Below, piece by piece: positions 1 through 8,610 of a stretch of DNA of 64,000 nucleotides. This DNA is from Variovorax brevis. GTDB lineage: Bacteria > Pseudomonadota > Gammaproteobacteria > Burkholderiales > Burkholderiaceae_C. The translations under genes and the position numbers were made by a program. The stretch is from positions 1 to 64,000 of the forward strand of contig NZ_JASZYG010000006.1 of the NCBI RefSeq assembly GCF_030317105.1, given 5' to 3'. Under the pieces are notes generated by a model. The model was not told the DNA's origin and made no database searches. It was given only the letters and a program-made list of their open reading frames with translations. Within the stretch, counting starts at the first letter, position 1. Each line of letters opens with the position of its first letter.

Positions 1-1
1 C

Positions 2-697
2 CAGCGTACGCAGACCCTGCGCGCCAGCCTGGGCGACGCCATCAAGGAAGCCGCGGACCTGCACTTGGGTGCGATGGGCACGTTGCGCGTGGGCGTGTCA
101 CCGCTCTACGCAGATCGCCTGTTCGTGCCGGCCTTCCTGCAGTTGCATCAGCAGCGCCCCGCCGCGCGGCTGCGCTTGATGATCAATCTGAACGACACGC
201 TGCTGGCCGCGCTGCGCCTCGGCGACCTGGACCTGAGCATCAACGCGATCCCGCGGACGTTGCCCGATGACCTGCAGGCGCTGTCGTTGATGAAAGACGA
301 CCTCTGCATGGTCGTGCGCGAAGGCCATCCGCTGCTCTCGCGCCGACGCGTGCGCTTGCAGGATCTGGTGGATGCGCAGTGGATGCTGCCCGGTCCCGAC
401 GTCGCTGCCCGCCGCGGGGTCGAGGCAAGGTTGGCGGAGGCCGGCCTTCCACCCCCCCGTGTCGCGATCGAGGTGAGCAACACGGCGTCCCCGCTGAGCC
501 GGCTGCTCGCGCACAGCGATCTGGTGGCGCTCATGAGCGAAGCCAGCTTGGCAGGGCCGGGTGGCCACGGCTTCTCGCCGCTGCCCTTCGCGGAGGCGCG
601 CTTCACGAGGGCGATCGGCGTGGTCATGCGCAAGAATCACGTGCTCTCGCCGCTTGCGATGCGCTTTCTTGAAATTTTGCGAGAGGGCGTCGAGTAG
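2..697 (+). CDS. LysR-family transcriptional regulator, C-terminal part (cut by window edge)
   Basis: The frame is open from base 2, before the first ATG at 65, so the gene starts outside the window. What remains is about 231 residues: the periplasmic-binding-protein-like effector domain of a LysR regulator, beginning near the usual linker (GTLRVGVSPLYADRLFVPA) and running through the two lobes. Features seen are the HPLLSRRRVRLQDLVDAQWMLP stretch (split here: 'HPLLSRRRVRL' then 'QDLVDAQWMLP') and the late segment ending in the usual helix. The DNA-binding domain is not visible. It is convergent with the PrpF-Bug fusion gene, separated by about 230 bases with no recognisable gene. The effector and target genes cannot be inferred from this fragment. 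Confidence 0.85.
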   Translation, partial: QRTQTLRASLGDAIKEAADLHLGAMGTLRVGVSPLYADRLFVPAFLQLHQQRPAARLRLMINLNDTLLAALRLGDLDLSINAIPRTLPDDLQALSLMKDDLCMVVREGHPLLSRRRVRLQDLVDAQWMLPGPDVAARRGVEARLAEAGLPPPRVAIEVSNTASPLSRLLAHSDLVALMSEASLAGPGGHGFSPLPFAEARFTRAIGVVMRKNHVLSPLAMRFLEILREGVE

Positions 698-926
698 CGG
701 TCGTCAGTGCTTCGCCACACCACGCCATCGGGCATCAGCGACTTGGGCGGCGTTCACGACCCATCACTCGCCCCTCGCGCTCAGCGGGTCGGCCGGGTTG
801 CGACTCTTTCCCTGCCATCTGGCAACCGCCGCACACACTTGCCATTCCCGTCCACCGAACTGCAACCGGATCGCCGCACTTGCAATGCCCTGAAACCGGC
901 AATCGCCCCCTGAAGGCAGGCGCCGG

Positions 927-2951
927 TCAGTCCAGAACCGGAATCCGGAGATCTTGGGGCGCGAGCGCGCCCTCGGCCACCACACCCTGCCACCGACGGA
1001 GATCGTCGTGAACACGCTTGCCCAGATCCTGAGGACGTCCGGGCTCGACCTTGGCGCCTTGCCTCTCGAAACGCGCCACCACTTCGGGCTCATCGAGCAC
1101 TTCGTTCAAGGCACGGTTGATCCTTGCGACCACGTCCGCGGGCGTGCCTGCCGGCGCAAAAAGGCCGTACCACTGCGAGACATCGACGCCGTCGATGCCA
1201 GCCTCCGCCAGCGTGGGGACGTTGGGCAGTGCCCTCAGGCGCGCGGGCGCCGCGACTGCCAACGCACGAAGCCGGCCTGCAAGGATGAATGGGTGCGCCG
1301 AGAAGAGACTTGGGAACATGACCTGTGTCCGCCCATCCAGCGTGTCGACGATGGCGGGCGCCGCGCCATCGTAGGTCCGTCCAGTCATCTTCGTCCCGGT
1401 GCTCAACTGGAACAGCTCAGCCGCGAAATGCGGAGGCGTCCCATCACCAGCCGATGCATAGCTGATGCTTCCGGGGGCGCCCGTCAATCGCTTGACAAGG
1501 CATCGCACGTCGCTGATGCCAGTCTCCTTGTTGGCAACGACCAGCGTGGGCGAGGAGCCGATCAGCCCGATCGGTTCGAAGTCGCTGACCGGGTCGTATG
1601 CCAGCTTCTGCAATGCCGGGTTCATTGCATGCGTGCCGACGTAGCCGAACATCAAGGTGTGGCCGTCGGGCTCGGCCTTGGCCACGTACTCGCTGGCAAT
1701 CGCGCCATTGGCGCCCGCGCGGTTGTCCACCAAAACTTCCTGTCCGAGCAGGGGCTTCAGACGGGTCGCGATGATCCTTGCCATCGTGTCATTGCCACCG
1801 CCCGCGCGTGTCGGAACGATGATCGTGACGGGCTTGCGCGGAAACTTCGCGGGCGGCTGATCGGGCGCCTGCGGCCGCGTGAAGACATAGTCGGGCAACT
1901 GCATCTCGCCTTGCATGATCTTCCTGGCGGTGCGAACCAGCGCGGCCGCCGTGACTGCCGCCTCGTCACCATGGCCCTCGAGTTCGACTTCGACATCGAT
2001 CTGACCCGCCGGATGCAAGAGCACCAGGTTGTGCTGGCCAGGTTCGCGTGCGGCGGCACTGGCGACGGTGCCGGGCAGCGCAAAGGCGCTCAGAACGCCG
2101 ATGGCGCCAGTGACCGCATGCGATGCGTGACAGCGACGCGGCGTGAAGTAGCGTGATGTGATGCTGTCCGGGGAGTCGCCAGGGCTGACCAGGACCGGCT
2201 TGGGAATGACACTGCCTGAGACATCACCGAGTCCCATCAGCAGACCGGCCTTCAGGCGCAGGGCTTCCAGGCGCTCCAGCAGCGCAGCGTTCGCATCCAG
2301 TGCCGCCGGCTTCTCATTGCCCGCCACGCCGAGATCGCGTGCGCGAACAATCATCAATGGCATGGCCGCATCGATGCATGTCACCTCGATGCCGTCAATG
2401 ATGTCGATGCGCTTGCCGGTCGGAAAGACCTTGCCGGTCACCGCACCCCAGGCGTCGAGAAAATTCAACAGCACGGGCGCTGCCGTGCCTGCCACGCCAT
2501 CGATGCGCGCCTCGCCCTCGTAGGTGACCCGGCCGCCGGGCGTCCTGACCGTGACGTCGATGCGCGACCGGGTATTGACGTTGAAGACCCGTACGCAGGT
2601 CGTGCCGTCTTGCGCCTCAATGAGGCCCTGCTCGATGGCGAAGGGCGCGACCCCGGAGAGCATGTTGCCGCAGTTCGGCCGTGTGTCGACGGAACGATGA
2701 CCGACTCCGACTTGGGCGAACAGGTAGTCGAGGTCGCACCCGGGCTCCTTCGAGCGCGAGACGATGGCCACTTTGCTGTTCAGCGTGCTGCCGCCACCGA
2801 GCCCGTCCAGTTGAAGCGGGTCGGAGGCACCAATGGCGCCGATGAGTGCCTGGTCGCGTTCTTCTTCGTTCGCGGGAAGCCACTCCTTGAGAAAGAACGG
2901 GCCTCTCGAAGTACCTGCGCGCATCAACACGCAAGGAAGTGTTCTGCTCAT
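927..2951 (-). CDS. PrpF-family isomerase fused to a Bug/TctC-type solute-binding domain
   Basis: This 674-residue protein joins two families normally encoded apart. Residues 1-360 are PrpF/GalD-like (aconitate isomerase or oxalomesaconate tautomerase type): MRAGTSRG near residue 10, Lys60 in the TLNSKVAIVS segment and Cys94 in PNCGN match catalytic regions of the family. Residues 369-674 are a complete mature Bug (TctC) binding protein, beginning FPRKPVTIIVPT where such proteins begin after signal-peptide cleavage. The joint is only about 8 residues, near bases 1845-1871, and contains no hydrophobic signal segment. The Bug half should therefore stay in the cytoplasm. It closely resembles the protein encoded just upstream (2953-3924): both share HAMNPALQKL, DNRAGANGAIAS/DNKAGANGAIAS and similar blocks. 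The start codon lies one base after the stop of that gene, so the two are probably translationally coupled. The substrate is unknown; a C5-C6 di- or tricarboxylate is inferred. Confidence 0.85.
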   Translation of the reverse strand: MSRTLPCVLMRAGTSRGPFFLKEWLPANEEERDQALIGAIGASDPLQLDGLGGGSTLNSKVAIVSRSKEPGCDLDYLFAQVGVGHRSVDTRPNCGNMLSGVAPFAIEQGLIEAQDGTTCVRVFNVNTRSRIDVTVRTPGGRVTYEGEARIDGVAGTAAPVLLNFLDAWGAVTGKVFPTGKRIDIIDGIEVTCIDAAMPLMIVRARDLGVAGNEKPAALDANAALLERLEALRLKAGLLMGLGDVSGSVIPKPVLVSPGDSPDSITSRYFTPRRCHASHAVTGAIGVLSAFALPGTVASAAAREPGQHNLVLLHPAGQIDVEVELEGHGDEAAVTAAALVRTARKIMQGEMQLPDYVFTRPQAPDQPPAKFPRKPVTIIVPTRAGGGNDTMARIIATRLKPLLGQEVLVDNRAGANGAIASEYVAKAEPDGHTLMFGYVGTHAMNPALQKLAYDPVSDFEPIGLIGSSPTLVVANKETGISDVRCLVKRLTGAPGSISYASAGDGTPPHFAAELFQLSTGTKMTGRTYDGAAPAIVDTLDGRTQVMFPSLFSAHPFILAGRLRALAVAAPARLRALPNVPTLAEAGIDGVDVSQWYGLFAPAGTPADVVARINRALNEVLDEPEVVARFERQGAKVEPGRPQDLGKRVHDDLRRWQGVVAEGALAPQDLRIPVLD

Positions 2952-2952
2952 G

Positions 2953-3924
2953 TCAATCCGCCGTCAGCTTGGCCGCCTGGACGACCTTCTTCCACTTGAC
3001 CTGCTCCTGCTGGACGAAGGTGCGCATCTGGTCCGTCGACATGGTCTCGACTTCGGCGCCGTGGTCTTCAAGCTTCTTGATGACCGCCTTGTCCGCCAGG
3101 GCTTCGTTGAGCGCCTTGTTCAGTTGCTCGATCACAGGCTTGGGCGTCTTCGCCGGCGCGAACAAGGCGTACCACTGCGACACATCGACGTTGTCGATGC
3201 CCTGCTCCTTGAGCGTGGGAACGTCGGGCATCAAGGGCGAGCGTTTGCTGCCGGCAACTCCGATGGCCTTGAGCTTGCCGCCCTTGACATAGGGCATGGC
3301 GGTGAAAAGGCTGGGGAACATCACCTGCGTCTGGCCGCCGATCGTGTCGGTGACCGCGGGCGCCGAACCCTTGTAGGGCACGTGAAGCATGCTGGTGCCG
3401 GTGGAAAGCTTGAACATCTCGGCGGCGAAATGCGGAGCGGTTCCATTGCCGGCCGACGCGTAGCTGGTCTTGTCAGGCGCGGCCTTCAGCAGCGCAACGA
3501 CCTCTTTCGCATTGTTGGCCTTGACCGAAGGGCTGACGACCATCAGGGTGGCCGACGATCCGACCATGCCAACCGGCTCGAAATCCTTCACCGGGTCATA
3601 GCGCAGCTTTTGCAGCGCCGGGTTCATCGCGTGCGTGGCGATGTAGCCCAGCATGAGCGTGTAGCCATCGGGCGCGGCACGCATGACGGACTCGCTTGCA
3701 ATGGCGCCATTGGCACCGGCCTTGTTGTCGACGATCACCGGCTGCTTCAAGGCAACCGACATGGCCTGGCCGATGACCCGCGCCATGGCGTCGTTGGCGC
3801 CTCCGGCGGCCGTCGGCACGACGATGGTGATGGCCTTTTCCGGGAAGGCGGCGAGCGCGGGCCCGCAAGCGAGTGCGGACGCTGCGGCGATGGCACCCAG
3901 GGCGAGGAAATGACGAAACTGCAT
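2953..3924 (-). CDS. Bug/TctC-family periplasmic solute-binding protein
   Basis: This is a 323-residue tripartite-tricarboxylate-transporter receptor of the Bug family. The ATG at 3924 was chosen because GGAG precedes it by six bases and because it opens a clear signal peptide (MQFRHFLALGAIAAASALA, cleavage near ALAA) before FPEKAITIVVPTAAGG. The upstream in-frame ATG at 4041 would bury that signal. Family blocks seen are the N-terminal beta strand with VPTAAGG, VDNKAGANGAIAS, DGYTLMLGY, and the C-terminal ALNEALADKAVIKKLEDHGAEV. No TctA or TctB membrane genes are nearby, which is usual for the expanded Bug families of Burkholderiales. It is divergent from a LysR gene that is its likely regulator. 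The ligand is unknown, probably a carboxylate. Confidence 0.9.
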   Translation of the reverse strand: MQFRHFLALGAIAAASALACGPALAAFPEKAITIVVPTAAGGANDAMARVIGQAMSVALKQPVIVDNKAGANGAIASESVMRAAPDGYTLMLGYIATHAMNPALQKLRYDPVKDFEPVGMVGSSATLMVVSPSVKANNAKEVVALLKAAPDKTSYASAGNGTAPHFAAEMFKLSTGTSMLHVPYKGSAPAVTDTIGGQTQVMFPSLFTAMPYVKGGKLKAIGVAGSKRSPLMPDVPTLKEQGIDNVDVSQWYALFAPAKTPKPVIEQLNKALNEALADKAVIKKLEDHGAEVETMSTDQMRTFVQQEQVKWKKVVQAAKLTAD

Positions 3925-4073
3925 TGATGTCTCCGATGATGGTTGAAGCTGTGTGTCGAGCTCTCTTGCTTGACCGTGCCCCAATGGTCTTTGGTTTGAT
4001 CGATGCTGTGAATTGCATGTTTGCGATGGATTGATGCACACTGTCGATCAGTCGATTCCTGCGAGGACGAGCG
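3925..4073. promoter_or_regulatory. Divergent promoter region between Bug gene and LysR gene
   Basis: A 149-base intergenic region separates the minus-strand Bug/PrpF genes from the plus-strand LysR gene, the usual arrangement for a LysR regulator and its target. It contains TTGCAT at 4013-4018 and GATTGATGCA at 4029-4038, a loosely inverted TGCA-rich element. The same ten bases, GATTGATGCA, recur at 10791-10800 in front of the MaoC/CoA-transferase operon. No convincing -35/-10 pair was picked out. Confidence 0.45.
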
Positions 4074-5027
4074 ATGGCCATCAACTTCAACCTCAACGAT
4101 TTGCAGGCTTTTCGGGCCGTGGCCGAACTCAGCAGCTTCCGGAAGGCGGCCGACGCGTTGCACGTTTCGCAGCCGGCGTTCAGCCGGCGCATTGAAAAGC
4201 TGGAAGAAGCACTGGGTGTGCGCTTGCTGGAGCGCACCACGCGGCGCGTGAGCCTGACCTCGGTGGGCCGCGATTTCGACCGCAAGGTGCAACAGTTGCT
4301 CGACGACCTCGACCAGACCCTGCTCGGTATCCGGGGTGTCGCAGGCACGCGCATGGGCGAGGTGACGATTGCGTGCGTGCCGTCCACCGTCTATTACTAC
4401 CTGTCGCAGGTGATCTCGCGCTACCACGAGCGCTATCCGAAGATCCGGGTCAAGGTGCTCGATGACAGTGCCAACGACGTGTTGTCGGCCGTCTCACGCG
4501 GGGAGGCAGACTTCGGGCTGAACTTCGTCGGCAGCCAGGAGCCCGACATCGACTTCACGCCACTGCTGGAAGAGCGCTTCGTCGCCGCGTGCCGGCGAGA
4601 CCATCCGCTGGCAAAAAAGCGCCGGGTGACATGGACCGAGCTGGCCGCATACGACTACATCTCGGTGAGCAAGGTGTCGGGCAACCGCCTGCTGCTGGAC
4701 CAGGCGCTTGCGAACGTACCCGGCCGTCCTCAAAGCATCTACGAGACGCAGCACGTGACGACGATGCTCGGCCTGGTCGAGGCTGGCCTTGGCGTGGCTG
4801 CAGTTCCCTCGATGGCCATGCCAGGAGCCGACCATCCGCTTCTGGTGAGCGTGCCGCTGTCCGAGCCGCTCATCACCCGCAAGATCGGACTCATCAGGCG
4901 CAAAGGCCGCTCGCTGTCACCTGCAGCGCAGCAGCTCTACGAATTCTTCCTGGAGATGAAGGCAAAGCGCGGCAAGCCGGCCAAAGGCCGCGCCGCCGCC
5001 CCCTCCCACTCTTCTGCGACTCAGTGA
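4074..5027 (+). CDS. LysR-family transcriptional regulator
   Basis: This complete 317-residue LysR protein has its winged helix-turn-helix in residues 4-63 ([38 protein letters not shown]...[12 protein letters not shown], seen in pieces). The effector-binding domain runs from about residue 92 ([10 protein letters not shown]) to 300, followed by a basic, alanine-rich tail. It is divergent from the Bug and PrpF-Bug genes and convergent with the dctA-like gene, overlapping its 3' end by seven bases. By position it is the best candidate to control the neighbouring carboxylate genes. It may also control the 9.8-10.7 kb operon if the shared promoter element is real. The effector is unknown. Confidence 0.93.
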   Translation: MAINFNLNDLQAFRAVAELSSFRKAADALHVSQPAFSRRIEKLEEALGVRLLERTTRRVSLTSVGRDFDRKVQQLLDDLDQTLLGIRGVAGTRMGEVTIACVPSTVYYYLSQVISRYHERYPKIRVKVLDDSANDVLSAVSRGEADFGLNFVGSQEPDIDFTPLLEERFVAACRRDHPLAKKRRVTWTELAAYDYISVSKVSGNRLLLDQALANVPGRPQSIYETQHVTTMLGLVEAGLGVAAVPSMAMPGADHPLLVSVPLSEPLITRKIGLIRRKGRSLSPAAQQLYEFFLEMKAKRGKPAKGRAAAPSHSSATQ

Positions 5028-6354
5028 GCCGTGCCAGCCGGGCCGAGCGGCAGCGGCCGCATGTCCCCCTCTTCCAGTTCGTGCTCCGTGTTCGCATAGT
5101 TGGTCGAAAGCTCGCGCGTCAGGATGTCGTGGTCGCACGCTCTCTCCCACTTCGAGACGACGATGCAGGCCACAGCATTGCTGATGGTGCTGGTCAGGGC
5201 GCGGGCTTCCGACATGAAGCGGTCGATGCCGACGATGAGTGCGACGCCAGCCACCGGCAACTCGGGCATCACCGTGAGCGTGGCCACCAGGGCGACAAAT
5301 CCGCTGCCGGTGACGCCGGCCGCACCCTTGGAGGTGAGCAGCATGATGCCGAGCATCGCTGCGATCTGGCCCCACGACAGGTGAATGTCGCAAGCCTGCG
5401 CGATGAACATCGATGCCAATGTCAAGTAGATCGCCGTGCCGTCGAGGTTGAAGGAATAGCCCGTGGGCAGCACCAGCCCGACCACGCCCTTCTTGCAGCC
5501 AAGGCGTTCCAGCTTCATCAAGAGGCGTGGCAGCACCGGCTCGCTGGACGAGGTGCCCAGCACCACGAGCAGTTCTTCGCGGATGTAGCGCAACAGTTGC
5601 CAGAGCTTGAACCCGTGCATGCGGCACAGGACACCGAGCACCACGATGACGAAGAAGAGACACGCCACATAGAAAGTACCGATGAGCAGGCCGAGCGAGC
5701 CGATCGATTGGATGCCGTAGCGCCCCACCGTGAAGGCCATGGCACCGAATGCGCCGATGGGCGCCAAGCGCATGATGATGCTGAAGGCCGCAAACAGCAT
5801 GTGCGAGAAGCCATCGATGCCGTCGAGCACCGGCTTGGCCGCCGCCCCGATGCGCGTCAGGCCGAAGCCGCACAGCACCCCGCCAGCAGCAACACGGGCA
5901 ACACCTCGCCTTCGGAGAAGGCACCAAAGAAGGCGTTGGGGATGATGTGCAGCGCGAAGTCCGTGAAGCCGTGGATGTGGATCTGGTTCGCAAACTTCGT
6001 CGCCACCGAGGCGTCCAGGTTCTTCGGGTCGATGTGCATGCCAGCGCCCGGCTGCATCAGGAACACGGTGACGAGTCCCGTGATCAACGCAATGATCGTG
6101 AGTGCGTAGAACAAACCCATCGCCTTCAACAGCGTCTTGCCGATCTCCTTCGAGTCGCCCAGCGAGGTGATCCCGGTGACGATGGTGCAGAACACCACGG
6201 GCGCGATCATCATCTTGACCAGCTTGACGAAACCGTCGCCCAGCGGCTTGAGGCTGGCGCCGAAGTCAGGCCAGTAATGGCCCACGGTGATGCCGAGGAC
6301 CAGGCCGATCAGGACCTGGACGTAAAGGAGCTTCAAGAGCTTCCTGATGTTCAT
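5021..6354 (-). pseudogene. dctA: DctA-type C4-dicarboxylate symporter with a frameshift
   Basis: Two overlapping frames together encode one DctA. The first, 6354 down to about 5895, carries MNIRKLLKLLYVQVLIGLVLG and continues to [10 protein letters not shown]. The second carries [21 protein letters not shown] through the C-terminus at 5021. It includes the hairpin motif [13 protein letters not shown] and the substrate-site motif [13 protein letters not shown]. The frame changes at a run of G (CCCC on the plus strand, about 5878-5881), where GCGGGGTGCTG has one base too few or two too many compared with DctA relatives. It could be a true loss of transport or a sequencing error in the homopolymer; all other family motifs are intact, which favours an error or a very recent event. 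A good ribosome site (AGGAG) precedes the ATG. It lies directly downstream of the lyase gene at 6382-7728, as expected for uptake of that pathway's dicarboxylate. Confidence 0.82.
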
Positions 6355-6381
6355 GGTGTTGTCTCCTGCCGTGCTCAGGCG

Positions 6382-7728
6382 TCAGCTGCGCGCGGCCAGC
6401 ACCCGGTCGACCATCACGCCGGCCTGGCCGAGGTTGTTGGCCGGATCGCACATGGCCTCCAACTGCGCGCGATTGACGTGCCGGTTGATCTCGGGATGCG
6501 CGGCGAGGATCTCGATCAGCGGCCGGTTCCCGGTGATCGACTCGCGGCACAGGTCGTACACCAGGTCATGTGCGTATTCGCGGCCGATGTACGGGCCCAG
6601 CCCCATCATCACCGCCTCGGACATGACCAGTCCGTTGGTGATGTCGATGTTCGCGCGCATGCGTTTCGCATCCACTTCGAGCCCCTTGAGCACGAACCTG
6701 GTCTGCTTCAGCGCGCCGGACATCAGGCAGAAGATCTCGGGCAGCGACACCCATTCGATTTCCCACGGGCCGGTGGAGCGCTCGTGGTCAGCCACCATCG
6801 CATCCATCAGCGCAGCGACATGCTGGCGCGCCACAGAAACATTCGCATGGATGTAGAGGCACGAGATGGGATTGCGTTTTTGCGGCATGGTCGACGACGA
6901 GCCGCGGCCGGGTGCAAAGGGCTCGAACACTTCGGCCACTTCAGTCTGCATCATCAGCTTGACGTCCATCGCGATCTTGCCGAGCGAGCCGCCAACGAGG
7001 CCCAGGAAGGCGCCGACTTCGGCGATGGTGTCGCGTACCGTGTGCCATGAGATCAGGGGCTGCGCCAGGCCCAATTCCTTCATCAGGCCGGCCTGCGTTT
7101 CCATCGCGCCCTTCTCCAGTGATGAAAGCGTGCCCGACGCCCCACCGAATTCGCCCATCAGAACGCGCGGCTTGAGTTGCTGCAGGCGCTCCCGGTGACG
7201 ATCGATGCCGGCCAGGATGCTGGCCATCTTGTAGCCGAAGGTGATGGGCGTGGCCTGCTGCAGGTTCGAGCGGCCGATGATCGGTGTGTCGCGGTATTGG
7301 GTGGCAAGCGATGCCAGGGCGTCACCGATCTCGTCGAGGTCTTCCTCGACCAGCGCGAGGCCTTCGCGCATCTGCAGCACGGCAGCGGTGTCCGTGATGT
7401 CCTGCGTGGTCGCGCCCCAGTGGCAGAACTCGCCCAGCTTGTCGCGGCAGTTGGCATTGATCTGGTTGACTACGGCGATGATCGGATAGCCGATCTGCTC
7501 TGTCTTGGCCTTGAGCTTGACCCAGTCGATCTGCGACAACTCGCAGTTGCGGACGATCTCATCGGCCGCATCCTTGGGGATGATGCCCAGTTCGCCCTGC
7601 ACCTTGGCGAGCGCGCGTTCAATGTCCAGGTACTTGGCGGTGCGGTTCTCGTCAGACCAGACGTCGCGCATGCGCGCGTCGCTGAACATGTCGCCGAAGA
7701 TTCGTGAGTCGATGATGGTGGAGGCCAT
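6382..7728 (-). CDS. Aspartase/fumarase-superfamily lyase (adenylosuccinate lyase-like)
   Basis: This 448-residue member of the aspartase/fumarase/argininosuccinate lyase superfamily has the signature GSSSTMPQKRNP near residue 275, the conserved CHWGATTQDI/TDT segment near residue 105, and SNLQQATPITFGYK. The ATG at 7728 gives MASTIIDSRIFGDMFS, a typical start; the open frame continues upstream without family similarity. It resembles the adenylosuccinate-lyase/carboxymuconate-cycloisomerase branch, but the surroundings (CoA-transferase, CitE-like lyase, MaoC hydratase, DctA) point to catabolism rather than purine synthesis. Enzymes of this fold release fumarate or a related dicarboxylate from a C-N or C-O adduct. 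The actual substrate is unknown. It is probably part of the minus-strand operon that starts at 10711. Confidence 0.85.
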   Translation of the reverse strand: MASTIIDSRIFGDMFSDARMRDVWSDENRTAKYLDIERALAKVQGELGIIPKDAADEIVRNCELSQIDWVKLKAKTEQIGYPIIAVVNQINANCRDKLGEFCHWGATTQDITDTAAVLQMREGLALVEEDLDEIGDALASLATQYRDTPIIGRSNLQQATPITFGYKMASILAGIDRHRERLQQLKPRVLMGEFGGASGTLSSLEKGAMETQAGLMKELGLAQPLISWHTVRDTIAEVGAFLGLVGGSLGKIAMDVKLMMQTEVAEVFEPFAPGRGSSSTMPQKRNPISCLYIHANVSVARQHVAALMDAMVADHERSTGPWEIEWVSLPEIFCLMSGALKQTRFVLKGLEVDAKRMRANIDITNGLVMSEAVMMGLGPYIGREYAHDLVYDLCRESITGNRPLIEILAAHPEINRHVNRAQLEAMCDPANNLGQAGVMVDRVLAARS

Positions 7729-7769
7729 GGTGTTGTCTCTTTCTGCTTGGGAAGTTGGGGAATGGGGGT

Positions 7770-8600
7770 TCAATCGCGGGCCATGGCCAGCGTTCGTTGT
7801 GCCTGCAGCACCACAGGCCGGTCGACCATGCGGCCGTCGAGTCGCGCCGCGCCGGGAGACACGGCATCCGCGGCGAGAACACGACGCGCCCAGTCGAGGG
7901 CTTGTGCACTGGGTCGCAGCGCCGCATGGATCGGCGGCACCTGCCGCGGGTGAATGCACAGCTTGGCGCCGAAGCCATGGCAGCGCGCATCGGCAAGGTC
8001 GCCCAGCAACCGCGCTTCGTCATCGAGTTGCGGCGTGACACCTGCCACCGGTGCTGGCAGGCCTGCGACGCGCGAGGCAATGGCGATCCGGCTCGCGGCA
8101 TAGGCGAGGCCTGATGCGTCCGTGCTGATGTCCATGTCGAGATCGAGTGCGAAATCGAGCGTCCCGAACACGAGTCGCGACGCACCGGCAGCGGCCACGC
8201 TGTCGACCTGGGCCACGCCGCGGGCGCTTTCGATGAGCGCGAGCACGCTGGCGCCGGGCAGCGCTTCATGCGTCGCGGCAATCTGCCCAGCTGACTCGGC
8301 CTTGGGAAGGATGACGCTGGCCACACCGGCGTCACGCAAGGCTGAAAGGTCGTCGGCAAACCACGTCGATCCGGCATCGTTGACGCGCACCACAATGCGC
8401 GACCGGGCTTCGGGTGACGCGTCGGAAAACCACGCTGCAATCGCGCGGCGAGCCGCTACCTTGTCGTCCGCGGCCACTGCGTCCTCGAGGTCCAGCACAA
8501 CCGCGTCGGCGCCGCTGGCGAGCGCCTTGGCGAAGCGTTCAGGCCGGGTGCCGGGCACGAACAGATAGGTGCGTGCGGGAGTTGAAGATTCAGACTTCAC
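7770..8600 (-). CDS. CitE-like (HpcH/HpaI family) acyl-CoA lyase
   Basis: This 276-residue member of the citrate-lyase beta-chain-like family has TYLFVPGTRPERFAKAL at the N-terminus, VVLDLEDAV, the ALIES metal/substrate segment and GTLDFALDLDMD. The GTG at 8600 was preferred because GAGGCGAG precedes it and it lies just past the CoA-transferase stop at 8611. The ATG at 8657 would overlap that gene by 47 bases and add a non-conserved leader. Relatives cleave citramalyl-CoA, malyl-CoA or beta-methylmalyl-CoA. Between a CoA-transferase and a MaoC hydratase, citramalyl-CoA lyase giving acetyl-CoA and pyruvate is the best inference. Start certainty is moderate; family certainty is high. Confidence 0.87.
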   Translation of the reverse strand: MKSESSTPARTYLFVPGTRPERFAKALASGADAVVLDLEDAVAADDKVAARRAIAAWFSDASPEARSRIVVRVNDAGSTWFADDLSALRDAGVASVILPKAESAGQIAATHEALPGASVLALIESARGVAQVDSVAAAGASRLVFGTLDFALDLDMDISTDASGLAYAASRIAIASRVAGLPAPVAGVTPQLDDEARLLGDLADARCHGFGAKLCIHPRQVPPIHAALRPSAQALDWARRVLAADAVSPGAARLDGRMVDRPVVLQAQRTLAMARD

Positions 8601-8610
8601 GGCACTCGCC

